From: Betaproteobacteria bacterium | GTDB taxonomy: Bacteria > Pseudomonadota > Gammaproteobacteria > Burkholderiales > SG8-39 | DNA: 64,000 bases | Reading direction: 5' to 3' | Assembly: GCA_004297625.1 (NCBI GenBank) | Contig: SCTY01000026.1 | Span: 186,001-250,000 of the forward strand | Shown: piece by piece, positions 18,761 through 29,828 of the stretch | Layout: the number at the start of each line of letters is the position of its first letter | How positions within the stretch are numbered: position 1 is the stretch's first letter | Made by a program: the position numbers and the translations under genes | Notes under the pieces: generated by a model | Told to the model about the DNA's origin: nothing | Databases searched by the model: none | Seen by the model: the letters and a program-made list of their open reading frames with translations, nothing else

Positions 18761-19306
18761 TTAGAAGAAGCTCTCCTCGACGGTGATGATGTCGCCGGGG
18801 TTGACTTGAGCGTTCAGATCGACGCGCTTGGCCGACTGGCTGGGGTCGTCGTCCCGGATCACGAAGATCTTCTCCTTGGACGCACGCTCGCGGAAACCGC
18901 CGGCGAGGGAGACGGCTTTGCGCACGGTGAGCCCGGGGATGAACGGATAGCCGCCCGGTTTTTCAACCTGGCCATTGATAAAGAAATTCCGGTACTCGTT
19001 GATGGTCACGGTGACCTGCGGGTTCACCAGGTACCTGCCCTTCAGGCCGTCCCGAATCAATCGTTCAAGCTCGGCTACCGTCTTGCCCGCGATACGGATC
19101 TCCCCAACGATGGGGTACGAGATGGTCGCGGCGTCGGAGAGGCGGATCTTCTCCCGCTTGAGGTCCTCTTCGCCCAGTACCTGGATGGTCACCACATCGC
19201 CGGCGCCGAGGCGGTAGTTCGACAAGGCGCCGCTATGGTCCGCCGCAGCGTGGCCGAGCGGGAGCCACGCCATGATCGACAGGAATATGAATCGCGTAAC
19301 GCCCAT
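18761..19306 (-). CDS. Polysaccharide export protein (Wza/EpsA-like, short)
   Basis: 181 residues. Signal sequence to about residue 22, a poly-export domain (NYRLGAGDVVTIQV...) and a single SLBB domain (FFINGQVEKPGGYPFIPG). No lipobox cysteine is seen, unlike E. coli Wza, so it may be a periplasmic/outer-membrane adaptor that needs another protein for the pore. The neighbouring EpsL-type barrel is a candidate. Spacing to the autokinase gene is 6 bp. Confidence 0.88.
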   Translation of the reverse strand: MGVTRFIFLSIMAWLPLGHAAADHSGALSNYRLGAGDVVTIQVLGEEDLKREKIRLSDAATISYPIVGEIRIAGKTVAELERLIRDGLKGRYLVNPQVTVTINEYRNFFINGQVEKPGGYPFIPGLTVRKAVSLAGGFRERASKEKIFVIRDDDPSQSAKRVDLNAQVNPGDIITVEESFF

Positions 19307-19388
19307 TTTTTTCCAGCGGGAAAGGCAATCTCCCAGCCAAAAAAGTATAGCGCCAAACGAAGCGCCCTAAGCCCCTGACGGGGACCTT

Positions 19389-20585
19389 TCAGAGCGTTGC
19401 GCCTACGGTGAACAGCAGGAGGTTTCGCTTGTAGTCGAACGTCTGGATGTTGGAGTCGCGGTTGGTGTGCGCGTACTCGGCGCCGAAGCGCAGCCAGCGC
19501 CGGAACTGATAAATGAACCGGACGCCCAGCGTTCCCGTGTCGTCCTCGCGCGTGACTCCGGCGCCCTGGAATTGGTCGTTGCGCCAGTTTCCGAGAAGCT
19601 GGCTCTGGAAGCGGCTGTTCCAGTCGTGCGTCCAGGACAGCCCGTAAAGCTTTGTCAGGATCGTGTCGCCGAAGCCGGTGGACTCGTTGGTCTGCCTCGA
19701 CGTGAGGAGATCCACCACCGAATAGGTCCGGGGGCTCCAGCGCACGCCCGCGTCCCAGCTTCCTCCCGAAAAGTCCGTGCGTGTGCTGTCGCGAAAGTCT
19801 TTCTTAAGGTGGCCGATCTTCACCGTCCCATCGGTCTTGGCGGTCGCCTGCCAGCGCGCGCCCGCGTACAGGCGATCCTCCGTCGAATCGAGGGTCGATG
19901 AGGCGAGCTGGTAGTCGTAGTTGCGGCGCTGCGCCTGGAAGAGCAGGTCGGTCCTCGGCTGGACGCGCCACAGGAACGTGGCTCCCCCCGAGCCCGTGTT
20001 GTAGTCGCTCGCCTCCGTCACGGCCCGGTTGTTCTGATAGCGCTTCTCGAAATAGCCGCCATCCAGCTCCACCGCGCCTTGGGCACCCGGTGCCCCGTAG
20101 TGGAACAGGCCTTCCGCGCCCGTGCGCTTGTAGACGTCGGGCCTGTCCGCGGACGGCCGGTCGGTCGACCCGCGCGGGTCGTGGCTGCGGCGGTCCTCGG
20201 CGTGCAGCTTCAGGCCCGTCCGGCCGGTGAAGACGACGTCCGCGTTGCCGGAGAGCGTGTAGTCGTCGTAGTCGTCGTTCGAGCTGTTGCCGTAGCGCCC
20301 CAGATCGTAGCGAAGCCCCACATCGAATTTATGCGGCCCGGGCGTACCCTCGATCCGGACATAGGGGCTCAGGATTCGGACGCTCGAGCCGCGCTTGTTG
20401 ATGCCGCTATAGAAGAGGTTGTCGTCGTGCCCTACGGCGAAGTCAACACCCGGAATTGCCATGAGCGGCCCGACATGGACACCCGCCGGGCCGCTCGCTT
20501 GCTGTGCAACCGCGGTGCCGGCGCCCGAGGCCGCGACTGCCAGCGCTGCGACGAAAACGCGACTTACAGACCGCCTTGTCCGCAT
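19389..20585 (-). CDS. Outer-membrane beta-barrel of the EPS operon (EpsL-like)
   Basis: 398 residues with a signal peptide (cleavage near AQQA). The rest is alternating beta strands ending in [10 protein letters not shown], rich in aromatic and charged pairs, as in the BBP2/EpsL exopolysaccharide operon family. It is first in the minus-strand operon and probably helps the polymer cross the outer membrane. The start has a G-rich ribosome site (GGGGGG, 20591-20596). EpsL family assignment is by recognisable pattern and context, not by alignment. Confidence 0.8.
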   Translation of the reverse strand: MRTRRSVSRVFVAALAVAASGAGTAVAQQASGPAGVHVGPLMAIPGVDFAVGHDDNLFYSGINKRGSSVRILSPYVRIEGTPGPHKFDVGLRYDLGRYGNSSNDDYDDYTLSGNADVVFTGRTGLKLHAEDRRSHDPRGSTDRPSADRPDVYKRTGAEGLFHYGAPGAQGAVELDGGYFEKRYQNNRAVTEASDYNTGSGGATFLWRVQPRTDLLFQAQRRNYDYQLASSTLDSTEDRLYAGARWQATAKTDGTVKIGHLKKDFRDSTRTDFSGGSWDAGVRWSPRTYSVVDLLTSRQTNESTGFGDTILTKLYGLSWTHDWNSRFQSQLLGNWRNDQFQGAGVTREDDTGTLGVRFIYQFRRWLRFGAEYAHTNRDSNIQTFDYKRNLLLFTVGATL

Positions 20586-20608
20586 CCCATTCCCCCCTTC
20601 GACTGAAC

Positions 20609-20636
20609 ACTATAGCCCGACGGCAGATTCCGTCAA
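20609..20636 (-). promoter_or_regulatory. Sigma-70-type promoter of the minus-strand EPS export operon
   Basis: On the minus strand TTGACG (20631-20636), a 16-nt spacer, then TATAGT (20609-20614). Transcription would begin near 20602, 17 nt before the epsL-like start. It is the best promoter match in the divergent 88-bp gap. No comparably good one was seen for the plus strand, where TACAAT at 20643-20648 is the only -10 candidate. Confidence 0.7.
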
Positions 20637-20673
20637 AGACAATACAATCCCCGGGGAAAGGGAGATCAACAGC

Positions 20674-21630
<957 letters not shown>

Positions 21631-21632
21631 AC

Positions 21633-24509
21633 ATGTGCGGCATCGCAGGAATCGTTGCCTACGCGGACGCGGCGCCTCCCGTGGACCGCTCGGAGCTCGT
21701 CCGGGTTCGCGAGGCAATGGCTGCGCGCGGCCCCGATGGCGCCGGGCTCTGGGTGGCAGACGATCAGGCAGTGGGGCTGGCACACCGCCGTCTCGCCATC
21801 ATTGAGCTTTCCGAAGCGGGTGCGCAGCCCATGTCCTCGCCGGATGGACGGTTCGTGGTGATTTTCAACGGCGAGATCTACAACTACCGCGAGATTCGCG
21901 AGGAGCTCGAGAGCAAGGGCGTGCGCTTGCGCTCGCAGAGCGACACGGAGGTGCTGCTTCACCTGTACGCCGAACGCGGTGCCGATATGGTGCACGCGCT
22001 TCGCGGCATGTATGCCTTCGCCTTATGGGATGCATCGAACAAGACGCTTTTTCTCGCCCGCGACCCGTTCGGCATCAAGCCGCTCTATTACTCCGACAAG
22101 GGCGGCGTGTTTCGCTTCGCATCCCAAGTCCGGGCGCTACTGCAGGGAGACGCCATCGACAAGACGCCCGAGGCAGCAGGACATGTCGGCTTCTATCTTT
22201 GGGGATCGGTTCCCGAGCCCTATACCTTGTACCGCGGCATACGCGCGCTCCCCGCAGGAACATACATGTCGGTGAGTCGTTCCGGCATAGCGGGGCCCAC
22301 CAGGTTTTTCGACATCGCGTCCGAGCTCGCCACAGCGCACGAAATTGCGAAGGCTGGGACCGAGATAACCCGCGAGTCGCTCGCTCAGGCGGTGCGCGAT
22401 TCGGTGCGGCGTCACCTCGTCGCCGACGTGCCCGTCGGGCTCTTTCTGTCGTCCGGCCTCGATTCCGCCGTCATCGCCGGGGTTGCGGCCGGCGAAAGCG
22501 GCAGCACGCTGAACGCGCTGACGCTCGGGTTTCGCGAGTACCAGGGCGCCGAGCACGACGAGGTGCCGCTGGCGCGGGTCGTGGCAGCTCATTATTCCAT
22601 CAGCCACCGGACGCGCTGGATCGAGAGAGCAGAGTTTGAGCGCGATCTCGAGAAGATATTGGCGGCCATGGATCAGCCGTCGACCGACGGCGTCAATACC
22701 TACTTCGTGAGCAAGGCGGCCAGCGAGGGCGGCATGAAAGTCGCCCTTTCGGGCTTGGGCGGCGACGAGTTGTTCGCCGGCTACCCGTCATTCCGCCATG
22801 TTCCCCGCCTGGCGCGCTGGCTTCGATTCGCGCGTGCGGTTCCCTCGTTGGGCCGCGCATTCCGCGTCTTGTCCGCGCCGCTGCTGCGGCGAATCACTTC
22901 GCCGAAGGCCGCGGGCTTGCTCGAATACGGCGGCAGCTACCCCGGCGCCTATCTCCTTCGACGGTCGCTGTTCATGCCATGGGAGCTCGATGAGCTGCTG
23001 GATCCAGCGATGGTGGAGAACGGGCTCGAGGAGCTGCAGCCGCTATTGTCGCTGGACAAGACGGCCCGAGGCCTCAGCACGCCGCGCCAGCGAGTGGCCG
23101 CGCTCGAGCTCGGGTGGTACTTGCGCAACCAGCTCTTGCGCGATGCCGATTGGGCCGGGATGGCTCACTCCGTCGAGATCAGGGTCCCATTCCTCGACGT
23201 CGATCTTTTCCGCAAGGTCGCGCCCACCCTTGCCCTGCCGCACCCGCCTGCCAAACGCGATGTCGCGAGCGCGTTGCTCCGGCCGCCGCCGCAGCAGGTG
23301 GTGCAACGGCCGAAGACCGGCTTCGCGACGCCGGTCAGAGCATGGACAGCGGGAGGCACGGGCAGTGCGCGCGGGCTGCGTGGATGGGCATGCAGGGTGT
23401 TGCCGCCTGCGCGCCGGTTCCGTGCCCTGGCGCTCGTCACGGACGCCTATGGCGGCAGGGGAGGCATCGCAAAGTTCAATCGCGACCTGCTGGAGGCGCT
23501 TTGCGCAATGGAGGACTGTGGCGGGGTCGTCGCCATACCGCGATTGATCTTGGCGCCGACCGAACCGCTACCCGAAAGCTTGACCTTCCTGACAAATACG
23601 GCACGCGGCAAATTGGCCTACACATGGACGGTATTGCGGGCCGTGCTCGGAAAGCGTTTCGATCTGGTGATCGCCGGACACGTCAACTTGCTGCCGCTCG
23701 CCTCGGTCGCCGCTTGGCTGGCGGGTGGGAGGCTCTTGCTCGTCATCCACGGAATCGACGCATGGAGCCGCCATTCGAGCGCGCTCGTCAGACTCAGCCT
23801 GCCGCGCGTGTCCGCGATTGCAGCCGTGAGCCGTGTGACGCTCGAGCGCTTCGCTTCGTGGTCGCGCATAGGTCCGCAAAGGTGCCACGTCGTACCGAAT
23901 TGCGTAGAGCTGGAGCGCTACGGTCCCGAGCCGAAATCTCGCGCATTGGCGCAGCGGCTAGGCGTCTGCGGCCGGCCGGTCATCATGACCGCAGGGCGGC
24001 TTTCCGCCCTGGAGCGTTACAAAGGTTTCGACACCATCCTCGACGTGATGCCCGAGTTGATGACCCGGGTGCCGGGGCTCGTATACCTGATCGTCGGCGA
24101 AGGGAACGATCGAAAACGCCTGGAGGCGAAAACGGCTGCGCTCGGATTGAGCCGCAACGTGGTTTTTACGGGGTTCATACCGGAGGAGGAAAAGGCCGAT
24201 TACTTCCGCCTGGCGGATGCGTACGTGATGCCGAGTCGTGGCGAGGGCTTCGGCATCGTTTTTTTAGAGGCGATGGCGTGCGGCACGCCCGTTCTGGGCA
24301 GCAAGATAGATGGTGGCCGCGAGGCCTTGCTGTCCGGCGACCTTGGTGTCCTCGTGGACCCCGGAGAGCCGAGGCAGGTCATCGAAGGGGTGCTCGAGGC
24401 GCTGCGCCGGCCGCGCGCGGTGCCTGAAAAGCTGCAGTTCTTCTCGAAGCGAAACTTCGATCTGCGGGTCGCGGGCCTCGTGCGCCAGGTGATCCACGAG
24501 CGCGTATGA
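21633..24509 (+). CDS. Asparagine synthase (glutamine-hydrolysing) fused to a GT4 glycosyltransferase
   Basis: 958 residues in one frame. Residues 1-210 are a class II amidotransferase with nucleophile Cys2 (MCGIAGIV). Residues 230-570 are the synthetase domain, with PP-loop SSGLDS at 273-278 and GLGGDELFAGYP. About 594-958 is a complete GT4/GT-B transferase, beginning RFRALALVTDAYGGRGG and with the E-x7-E block in EGFGIVFLEAMACGTP near 870. In EPS loci AsnB-like enzymes often amidate uronic acids; that role here is inference. The two parts are usually separate genes. The join (about 570-593) is short and the synthetase C-terminus seems clipped. It is 2 bp after uxs. Confidence 0.9.
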   Translation: MCGIAGIVAYADAAPPVDRSELVRVREAMAARGPDGAGLWVADDQAVGLAHRRLAIIELSEAGAQPMSSPDGRFVVIFNGEIYNYREIREELESKGVRLRSQSDTEVLLHLYAERGADMVHALRGMYAFALWDASNKTLFLARDPFGIKPLYYSDKGGVFRFASQVRALLQGDAIDKTPEAAGHVGFYLWGSVPEPYTLYRGIRALPAGTYMSVSRSGIAGPTRFFDIASELATAHEIAKAGTEITRESLAQAVRDSVRRHLVADVPVGLFLSSGLDSAVIAGVAAGESGSTLNALTLGFREYQGAEHDEVPLARVVAAHYSISHRTRWIERAEFERDLEKILAAMDQPSTDGVNTYFVSKAASEGGMKVALSGLGGDELFAGYPSFRHVPRLARWLRFARAVPSLGRAFRVLSAPLLRRITSPKAAGLLEYGGSYPGAYLLRRSLFMPWELDELLDPAMVENGLEELQPLLSLDKTARGLSTPRQRVAALELGWYLRNQLLRDADWAGMAHSVEIRVPFLDVDLFRKVAPTLALPHPPAKRDVASALLRPPPQQVVQRPKTGFATPVRAWTAGGTGSARGLRGWACRVLPPARRFRALALVTDAYGGRGGIAKFNRDLLEALCAMEDCGGVVAIPRLILAPTEPLPESLTFLTNTARGKLAYTWTVLRAVLGKRFDLVIAGHVNLLPLASVAAWLAGGRLLLVIHGIDAWSRHSSALVRLSLPRVSAIAAVSRVTLERFASWSRIGPQRCHVVPNCVELERYGPEPKSRALAQRLGVCGRPVIMTAGRLSALERYKGFDTILDVMPELMTRVPGLVYLIVGEGNDRKRLEAKTAALGLSRNVVFTGFIPEEEKADYFRLADAYVMPSRGEGFGIVFLEAMACGTPVLGSKIDGGREALLSGDLGVLVDPGEPRQVIEGVLEALRRPRAVPEKLQFFSKRNFDLRVAGLVRQVIHERV

Positions 24510-25243
24510 GGCGTGCGTACCGCGACAAGATCTACCGCCGTTACTCCTCCGACAGGCTCGGCAGGCTCGCGCCAGAAACCGTGGAAGGGTTCCGCCCGCG
24601 CGCCCCCTATTTCCGCAAGCTCATCCGCGAGTATTTCCCGGCGGCGCGTTCCGCGGCCATTCTGGAGATCGGCTGCGGCCACGGGGCGTTCCTGTACTTC
24701 ATGTGCCAGGCCGGTTACGTGAACGCAACCGGTATAGACGACAGCCCGGAGCAGGTGCAGGAGGCGCGCCGGCTGGGCATCGCGGAGGTGCAGAGCGCAG
24801 ATGTGGCCGAGCACCTGAAGACGATCCCCGCCGAATCGCTCGACGTGCTCGTCGCCTTCGATGTCATCGAGCATTTCACCAAGGAGGAACTGTCGGGGCT
24901 CGCCGATGAGTTCTATCGAGTCCTCAGGCCGGGCGGCCGGCTGATCACCCATCAGCCGAACGCCGAAGGACCTTTCGGCAGCTTCATGCGCCATTGGGAC
25001 TTCACGCACGAGACCGGGTTCACGCGGCAATCCATCGCGCAACTGCTGCTGTCGAGCAGTTTCCGCAAGGTTTCGTCGTACGAGGACAAGCCAGTCGTGC
25101 ATGGCCTCAAGAGCCTCGTCCGCTACCTGCTTTGGGAGTTCCTGCTGCGCCAGGCCTGCCGTATTGCGCGCATAGTGGAAACGGGAAGCTGCGATGCGGA
25201 CGCGATCTTCACCTTGAACTTCCTCACCGTCGCCGAGAAATGA
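24506..25243 (+). CDS. Class I SAM-dependent methyltransferase
   Basis: 245 residues. SAM-binding motif ILEIGCGHGAFLYFM near 51-65, acidic loop TGIDDSPEQV, and post-motif VAFDVIEHF with FYRVLRPGGRLI. It probably O-methylates a sugar or lipid-linked intermediate of the EPS. ATG overlaps the previous stop (ATGA), so it is translationally coupled to the fusion gene. Confidence 0.85.
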   Translation: MRRAYRDKIYRRYSSDRLGRLAPETVEGFRPRAPYFRKLIREYFPAARSAAILEIGCGHGAFLYFMCQAGYVNATGIDDSPEQVQEARRLGIAEVQSADVAEHLKTIPAESLDVLVAFDVIEHFTKEELSGLADEFYRVLRPGGRLITHQPNAEGPFGSFMRHWDFTHETGFTRQSIAQLLLSSSFRKVSSYEDKPVVHGLKSLVRYLLWEFLLRQACRIARIVETGSCDADAIFTLNFLTVAEK

Positions 25244-26784
25244 GCATGCGGTCCAACGCGGCCGCGGTCGGGTTCGCCACGCTCGCGCGCAACGCGCTTT
25301 GGAACCTCGCCGGGCGCGTGGTGCCGCTCGCAGTGGCGCTGGTTGCCATACCGCTGCAGATCAAGGGCTTCGGGACCGACAGGTTCGGGCTTCTCGCGCT
25401 GTTCTGGGTGATCGCCGCGTATTTCGGCCTGTTCGACATGGGAATCGGCCGAGCGACCACCAAGTTCGTCGCCGAGCGGCTCGCGCTCAAGGATTTCGAT
25501 GCCATTCCCGCTCTCGTCTGGACTTCGTGGCTTGCCATGGCGGCGCTCGGCATGGCGGCCGGCGCAGTGCTCGCCTCGACCACCCCGCTCTTAGTCTCGC
25601 GCGTCCTCAGCGTCCCGCCGCATCTGCAAGGGGAGGCGGCGCGCAGCCTGTACTGGCTGGCGGCGATGTTGCCGCTGCTGCTCACTCAGCCCGGCCTGCA
25701 AGGCGTGCTCGAGGCGCGCCAGCGCTTCGATTTGGGCAACCTCGTGCAGATTCCGGCAGCGATCCTTGGCTACGTGGTGCCGCTCCTGGTATTGGTCTAC
25801 ACCAAAGATCTCGCGGTCGTGATGGCGGCGCTGTGGGCGCTGCGCTGCTTGGTGTGGGTCACGCTTTTCGTATGCGCGCTCCGCGTCATGCCAGCAATCG
25901 TTTGCCGCCCGACGCTATCCGGCGAGCACCTCACTCACGTGCTCCGGTTCGGCGGCTGGCTCACGGTGAGCAATGTCGTCAGCCCGCTCATGGTCTACGC
26001 CGACCGCTTCCTGATCGGCAGCCTGCTCACCATGTCGGCCGTCGCCTATTACGCGACGCCTTACAGCCTGGTCACGCAGCTCTGGATCATCCCGGGAAGC
26101 CTCTTGCCCGTGCTATTCCCGGTTTTCAGCGGGATGGCCGCCACTTCCAGTCCGGCGTTTGGCGAGGCGTACCGCAGAACCGTGAGATGCGTCTTTTTTG
26201 CGATGATGCCGCTGACCGTGGGGCTGATGGTGTTGTCGCGCGACCTCATGACGCTGTGGATCGGCGCCGATTTCGCCCGGCAGAGCGCATCGGTGTTGAG
26301 CCTGCTGGCGCTAGGGGTTCTGGTGAACTCGCTCGCCCAGGTGCCTTACGCCGTGCTCCAGGCCTCGGGCAGGCCGGACGTCACGGCGAAGTTCCACCTC
26401 CTCGAGCTGGTGCCCTACTTTGCGCTGCTCTTCTGGTTCACCGAGCGATACGGCATAGTCGGCACCGCGACGGCATGGGTAGCGCGCGTCAGCGTCGACG
26501 CCGCGCTGCTGTTCGTCGCCGCAGGAAGGCTCACGCGCGTCGCCGCGCATCGCCCGACCTTTCTCGCAGCCTTCGTGGTGGCGACAGGCGTGTTCTATGT
26601 CGCAATGGAAGCAGCCGTCGCGGCAATGCCGGGGCCGCTTTCGCGCTGGGTGGCGGCGGCAGTGATAGTCCTGCTCGCGGCCGTCGTCGCGTGGAGGTAC
26701 TGGCTGACGCCGGATGAAAAGGCCGCGCTCTACGGCCTGAACGCGCGCCTCGCGGCAGCGAAGTCCGGAGCCGCAAATGACTAG
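25240..26784 (+). CDS. Polysaccharide flippase, MATE/Wzx-like
   Basis: 514 residues from the ATG at 25240, which overlaps the preceding stop; ATG 25246 is an alternative. About 12-14 helices; N-terminal NALWNLAGRVVPLAVALVAIPL and FGTDRFGLLALFWVI are typical of the PST/Wzx flippase family. It moves the lipid-linked repeat unit across the inner membrane. The only clear flippase in the window. Confidence 0.88.
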   Translation: MSMRSNAAAVGFATLARNALWNLAGRVVPLAVALVAIPLQIKGFGTDRFGLLALFWVIAAYFGLFDMGIGRATTKFVAERLALKDFDAIPALVWTSWLAMAALGMAAGAVLASTTPLLVSRVLSVPPHLQGEAARSLYWLAAMLPLLLTQPGLQGVLEARQRFDLGNLVQIPAAILGYVVPLLVLVYTKDLAVVMAALWALRCLVWVTLFVCALRVMPAIVCRPTLSGEHLTHVLRFGGWLTVSNVVSPLMVYADRFLIGSLLTMSAVAYYATPYSLVTQLWIIPGSLLPVLFPVFSGMAATSSPAFGEAYRRTVRCVFFAMMPLTVGLMVLSRDLMTLWIGADFARQSASVLSLLALGVLVNSLAQVPYAVLQASGRPDVTAKFHLLELVPYFALLFWFTERYGIVGTATAWVARVSVDAALLFVAAGRLTRVAAHRPTFLAAFVVATGVFYVAMEAAVAAMPGPLSRWVAAAVIVLLAAVVAWRYWLTPDEKAALYGLNARLAAAKSGAAND

Positions 26785-27766
26785 CACGGCTGCCATGCGG
26801 ACGCGGCAGGTCGACGCATGCATCCTGTGCGGGACCGCCGGGCGAATGCTGCATCAAGGCTTGCACGACCGGCTCTTCGGGATTCCCGGCACCTGGTCCA
26901 TTCGGAAGTGCGGCGCTCCGGATTGCGGGCTGCTGTGGCTCGATCCGGCCCCTGTCGAGGATGATGTCGGGAAACCCTACGCCACGTATTACACGCACGA
27001 CGCTAGCGGCGACGCAAGGCGCTCGCTTAAGGCGATCTTTGTCCGGAACATCGTCCGGTGCTTGAATTTGCTGCTATTGCCGCTGGGCATCAGGCGCAAG
27101 CGATTCCTCGCCTCGACCATATATCTCGCTGGCATGAAACCGGGCCGACTGCTCGATGTGGGCTGCGGCGACGGTGCCGTGCTCGACAGGCTGCGCGGGA
27201 TGGGATGGCAAGTCGAAGGCGTCGAGGTCGACCCGAAGGCCGTCGAGAGCGCACGCCGCGACCTGGGGCTAAGCGTGCGGCAGGGGACGCTTGCGCAGGC
27301 CGCCTTTGCAGCCGACACCTTTGATGCAGTCGTGCTCAGCCATGTCATCGAGCATGTGCACGATCCCGTCGCCTTGCTGCGTGAGTGTCGGCGAATTCTC
27401 AATCGCGGCGGCTGCCTCGTCTTGGTCACGCCGAATGCCGCAAGCTTCGGGCACGCATGGTTCGGAGAGCATTGGCTGCACCTCGACCCGCCGCGCCACC
27501 TGCATCTGTTCACGCTGAGCGCTCTGCGTCGCGCGGCCCTCGCCGCTGGTATTTCGCGCGTCGAAGCGTTTACGACGCCGGCCCAGGCGGAGTCGACCTT
27601 CATAGACAGCGAAGCCATCCGGACCGGAGCCCGATTCCGGCTCAGCGAAAGCCCTGCCGCCGTTTCGACCGCCTGCCGCGCTTTCCTGTTCCAGGCGCGC
27701 GCGCTGCTATGCTCGCTGCGGCGCGGGGACACCGGCGAAGAGATCGTGTTGAAGGCGTCCAAATGA
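26777..27766 (+). CDS. Class I SAM-dependent methyltransferase with N-terminal Cys cluster
   Basis: 329 residues. Cysteines at CILCG and CGAPDCG near 15-50 form a probable zinc knuckle. A methyltransferase fold follows, with LLDVGCGDGAVLDRL (about 126-140) and VVLSHVIEHVHDP. This architecture is common in EPS loci and resembles C-methyltransferase relatives. Substrate unknown. It overlaps the flippase gene by 8 bp. Confidence 0.85.
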   Translation: MTSTAAMRTRQVDACILCGTAGRMLHQGLHDRLFGIPGTWSIRKCGAPDCGLLWLDPAPVEDDVGKPYATYYTHDASGDARRSLKAIFVRNIVRCLNLLLLPLGIRRKRFLASTIYLAGMKPGRLLDVGCGDGAVLDRLRGMGWQVEGVEVDPKAVESARRDLGLSVRQGTLAQAAFAADTFDAVVLSHVIEHVHDPVALLRECRRILNRGGCLVLVTPNAASFGHAWFGEHWLHLDPPRHLHLFTLSALRRAALAAGISRVEAFTTPAQAESTFIDSEAIRTGARFRLSESPAAVSTACRAFLFQARALLCSLRRGDTGEEIVLKASK

Positions 27767-28722
27767 GCCCGCGGCCTGCGCTCGTATCGGTTGCCGCGGC
27801 CACCTACAACGGCGAGAGATTCCTGCGAGCGCAGCTCGATTCGATCTACGCGCAGACCTACCCGAACATCGAGGTCGTCGTGAGCGATGACCACTCCTCC
27901 GACGAAACGGTTGCCATACTGGACGATTACCGGCGCGCGCGCGGCTTGATCTACCGGGTCAACGAAACCAACCTCGGTTATCCGAAGAATTTCGAGAAGG
28001 CGGCGCGCATGTGCAGCGGCGCTTATATCGCGTTCTCGGACCAGGACGACATATTCCTGCCGCACAAGATCGAGACGTTGATGCGCGAGATTCAGGAATA
28101 TTCGCTGATCTATTCCGACGCGGCCATCATCGATGCGGCCGGCACCGTGATCGCGCCCTCGTACATGCGCTACGTCAATTTGCCGATGCTGACCGGCAAG
28201 CCGTTCAAGGAGCTCGTGTTCCGGCCCTTCATTCGCGGCTTTCAAATCCTATTCACGCGCGATCTGCTGGGCGCGGCGCCGCCGATGCCGGACCGGGTAA
28301 CCCATGACGATTGGATCACGATCCTCGCGGCGAAACGCGGCGGCATAAAGTACCTCGACGAGCCTCTGGTCCATTACCGCCAGCATGGCGCCAACGTTAC
28401 GGGATCCGTCACGCGATTCTCGCTGCTGCGCGAGTTCGCCGGCACGCTCAGGAACCTGTGCAACCGGCGCGCGGGCGAGGAGCGCAGGCACGATTACCGC
28501 GCGATGATCGAGAAGCTGGACAGCTTGCGCGACAGTCCGGCGTTCGACGAGGCCGAGAAGCAATTCATCGCCGACGTATCCCGCTTCTACCGGGACCAGA
28601 TCGATTCCATCGTTCACTGGAGGTCGTTTCTGATCGCCCTGCGCAATTACCGCGCGGTCGCACCGCAGAGGTCCGTCGCGCTGAAGGCCAAGTTTCTCGT
28701 GGCGGCGCTGCTGCATCCGTGA
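27763..28722 (+). CDS. GT2 family glycosyltransferase
   Basis: 319 residues from ATG 27763, which overlaps the preceding stop (ATGA). GT-A fold: LVSVAAATYNGERFLRAQLDSI at the start, SDDHSSDET, and FSDQDDIF as the DxD-type metal site, then THDDWITILAA. Resembles rhamnosyl/glucosyl transferases of O-antigen loci, but the sugar cannot be assigned. Cytoplasmic, acting on the lipid-linked repeat unit. Confidence 0.88.
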   Translation: MSPRPALVSVAAATYNGERFLRAQLDSIYAQTYPNIEVVVSDDHSSDETVAILDDYRRARGLIYRVNETNLGYPKNFEKAARMCSGAYIAFSDQDDIFLPHKIETLMREIQEYSLIYSDAAIIDAAGTVIAPSYMRYVNLPMLTGKPFKELVFRPFIRGFQILFTRDLLGAAPPMPDRVTHDDWITILAAKRGGIKYLDEPLVHYRQHGANVTGSVTRFSLLREFAGTLRNLCNRRAGEERRHDYRAMIEKLDSLRDSPAFDEAEKQFIADVSRFYRDQIDSIVHWRSFLIALRNYRAVAPQRSVALKAKFLVAALLHP

Positions 28723-29828
28723 GCCGGCTGCTCTTCCTGGGTATTGCCCCGGACGGCACCAGGCTGGCCGAGGCTAGGACCGGAGGCATGTACTACGCCT
28801 GCATGGCCTGGGACTACTTTCGCCGCCGCGGCCGCTACGAGGTCGACGACGACGGAATATCGTCGCTGTCCGCGCGCCAGCTCGGAGTGCTGACGAAGCT
28901 GCGCCTCGGGTCGCTGTACCTGCTGATCGCGCGCGGGCGCAAGCGCTACAAGTACATCTTCGTCAGCGGGGCGTGGGATTGCCCGGCCTTTCTGCTGTGG
29001 TCCAAGCTGCGCGGGTCGAAAATCGTTGCCTTCTGGTTCCATCGCACCTCGATCCAGCCGGAGCTCGCAACGAGAGACCGGGTCGTCTGGCGGCTGAAGG
29101 AATGGTGCCAGCTCAAGATCGCCGACCATGCGATCGCCATCAGCAAAAGCACCTTGCGCAGCTTGACCGATCTCGGGTTCAGCGGGACGGACTATGTGCT
29201 CGCGGCCCCCGGGCTGGACAAGGAGGTGTGGGTCGACCGGACTTCCGGCTATGATCCCTTCAAGGGGGGGTTCAGGGTGCTGTGCGTGGCGTCAATCGCG
29301 CCGCACAAAGGGATCATGGATCTGCTGGTCGCGTTCGCGGATTTTCTCGACACCGTCCGGGACGTTGCGGAACGCCGTGCGATCACGCTCGACATCGTTG
29401 GCAACGACCAGGTCGACCCCGTCTCGACGACCGAGCTGCGGCGTGTCATCGAAGAGCACGGCCTCGGAGGCAATGTCTCTTTGCGGGGGCGCAGGCATTT
29501 GCAGGAACTGATGGGCTTTTACCGGCACGCGTCGGTGCTCGTGTGCCCCTCCCATTACGAGGGATGGGGCATGGTCGTGCTAGAAGCCGCAAGCTTCGGG
29601 CTGCCGGTCATCGTATCGAACGGCGGCTCGCTGCCCGAGGTGGTGAACGATGGCGAATACGGCCTCATCTACCCGACGGGCGATCGCGCCGCGCTGAGGC
29701 AGCTTCTGGAACGTGTCTACCGGGATGCCGGTCTGCGCGCCGCCCTGTCCGCGAAGGCTGCCGAGCTGTATCGCGCCGCGCTCACCTGGGAGCAGACGGG
29801 AGCGCTCATCGAGGCTTACCTGCAATGA
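28719..29828 (+). CDS. GT4 family glycosyltransferase
   Basis: 369 residues with a GTG start inside the previous gene's end (GTGA). GT-B fold; the C-terminal nucleotide-sugar domain has FRVLCVASIAPHKGIMDLL and the E-x7-E motif in CPSHYEGWGMVVLEAA. Retaining transferase of the EPS assembly series. Donor and linkage unknown. Confidence 0.87.
   Translation: MSRLLFLGIAPDGTRLAEARTGGMYYACMAWDYFRRRGRYEVDDDGISSLSARQLGVLTKLRLGSLYLLIARGRKRYKYIFVSGAWDCPAFLLWSKLRGSKIVAFWFHRTSIQPELATRDRVVWRLKEWCQLKIADHAIAISKSTLRSLTDLGFSGTDYVLAAPGLDKEVWVDRTSGYDPFKGGFRVLCVASIAPHKGIMDLLVAFADFLDTVRDVAERRAITLDIVGNDQVDPVSTTELRRVIEEHGLGGNVSLRGRRHLQELMGFYRHASVLVCPSHYEGWGMVVLEAASFGLPVIVSNGGSLPEVVNDGEYGLIYPTGDRAALRQLLERVYRDAGLRAALSAKAAELYRAALTWEQTGALIEAYLQ

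Noticed and set aside
20643..20648. TACAAT as the -10 of a plus-strand EPS promoter
   Set aside because: No acceptable -35 lies 15-19 bases upstream, so only the minus-strand promoter is listed.
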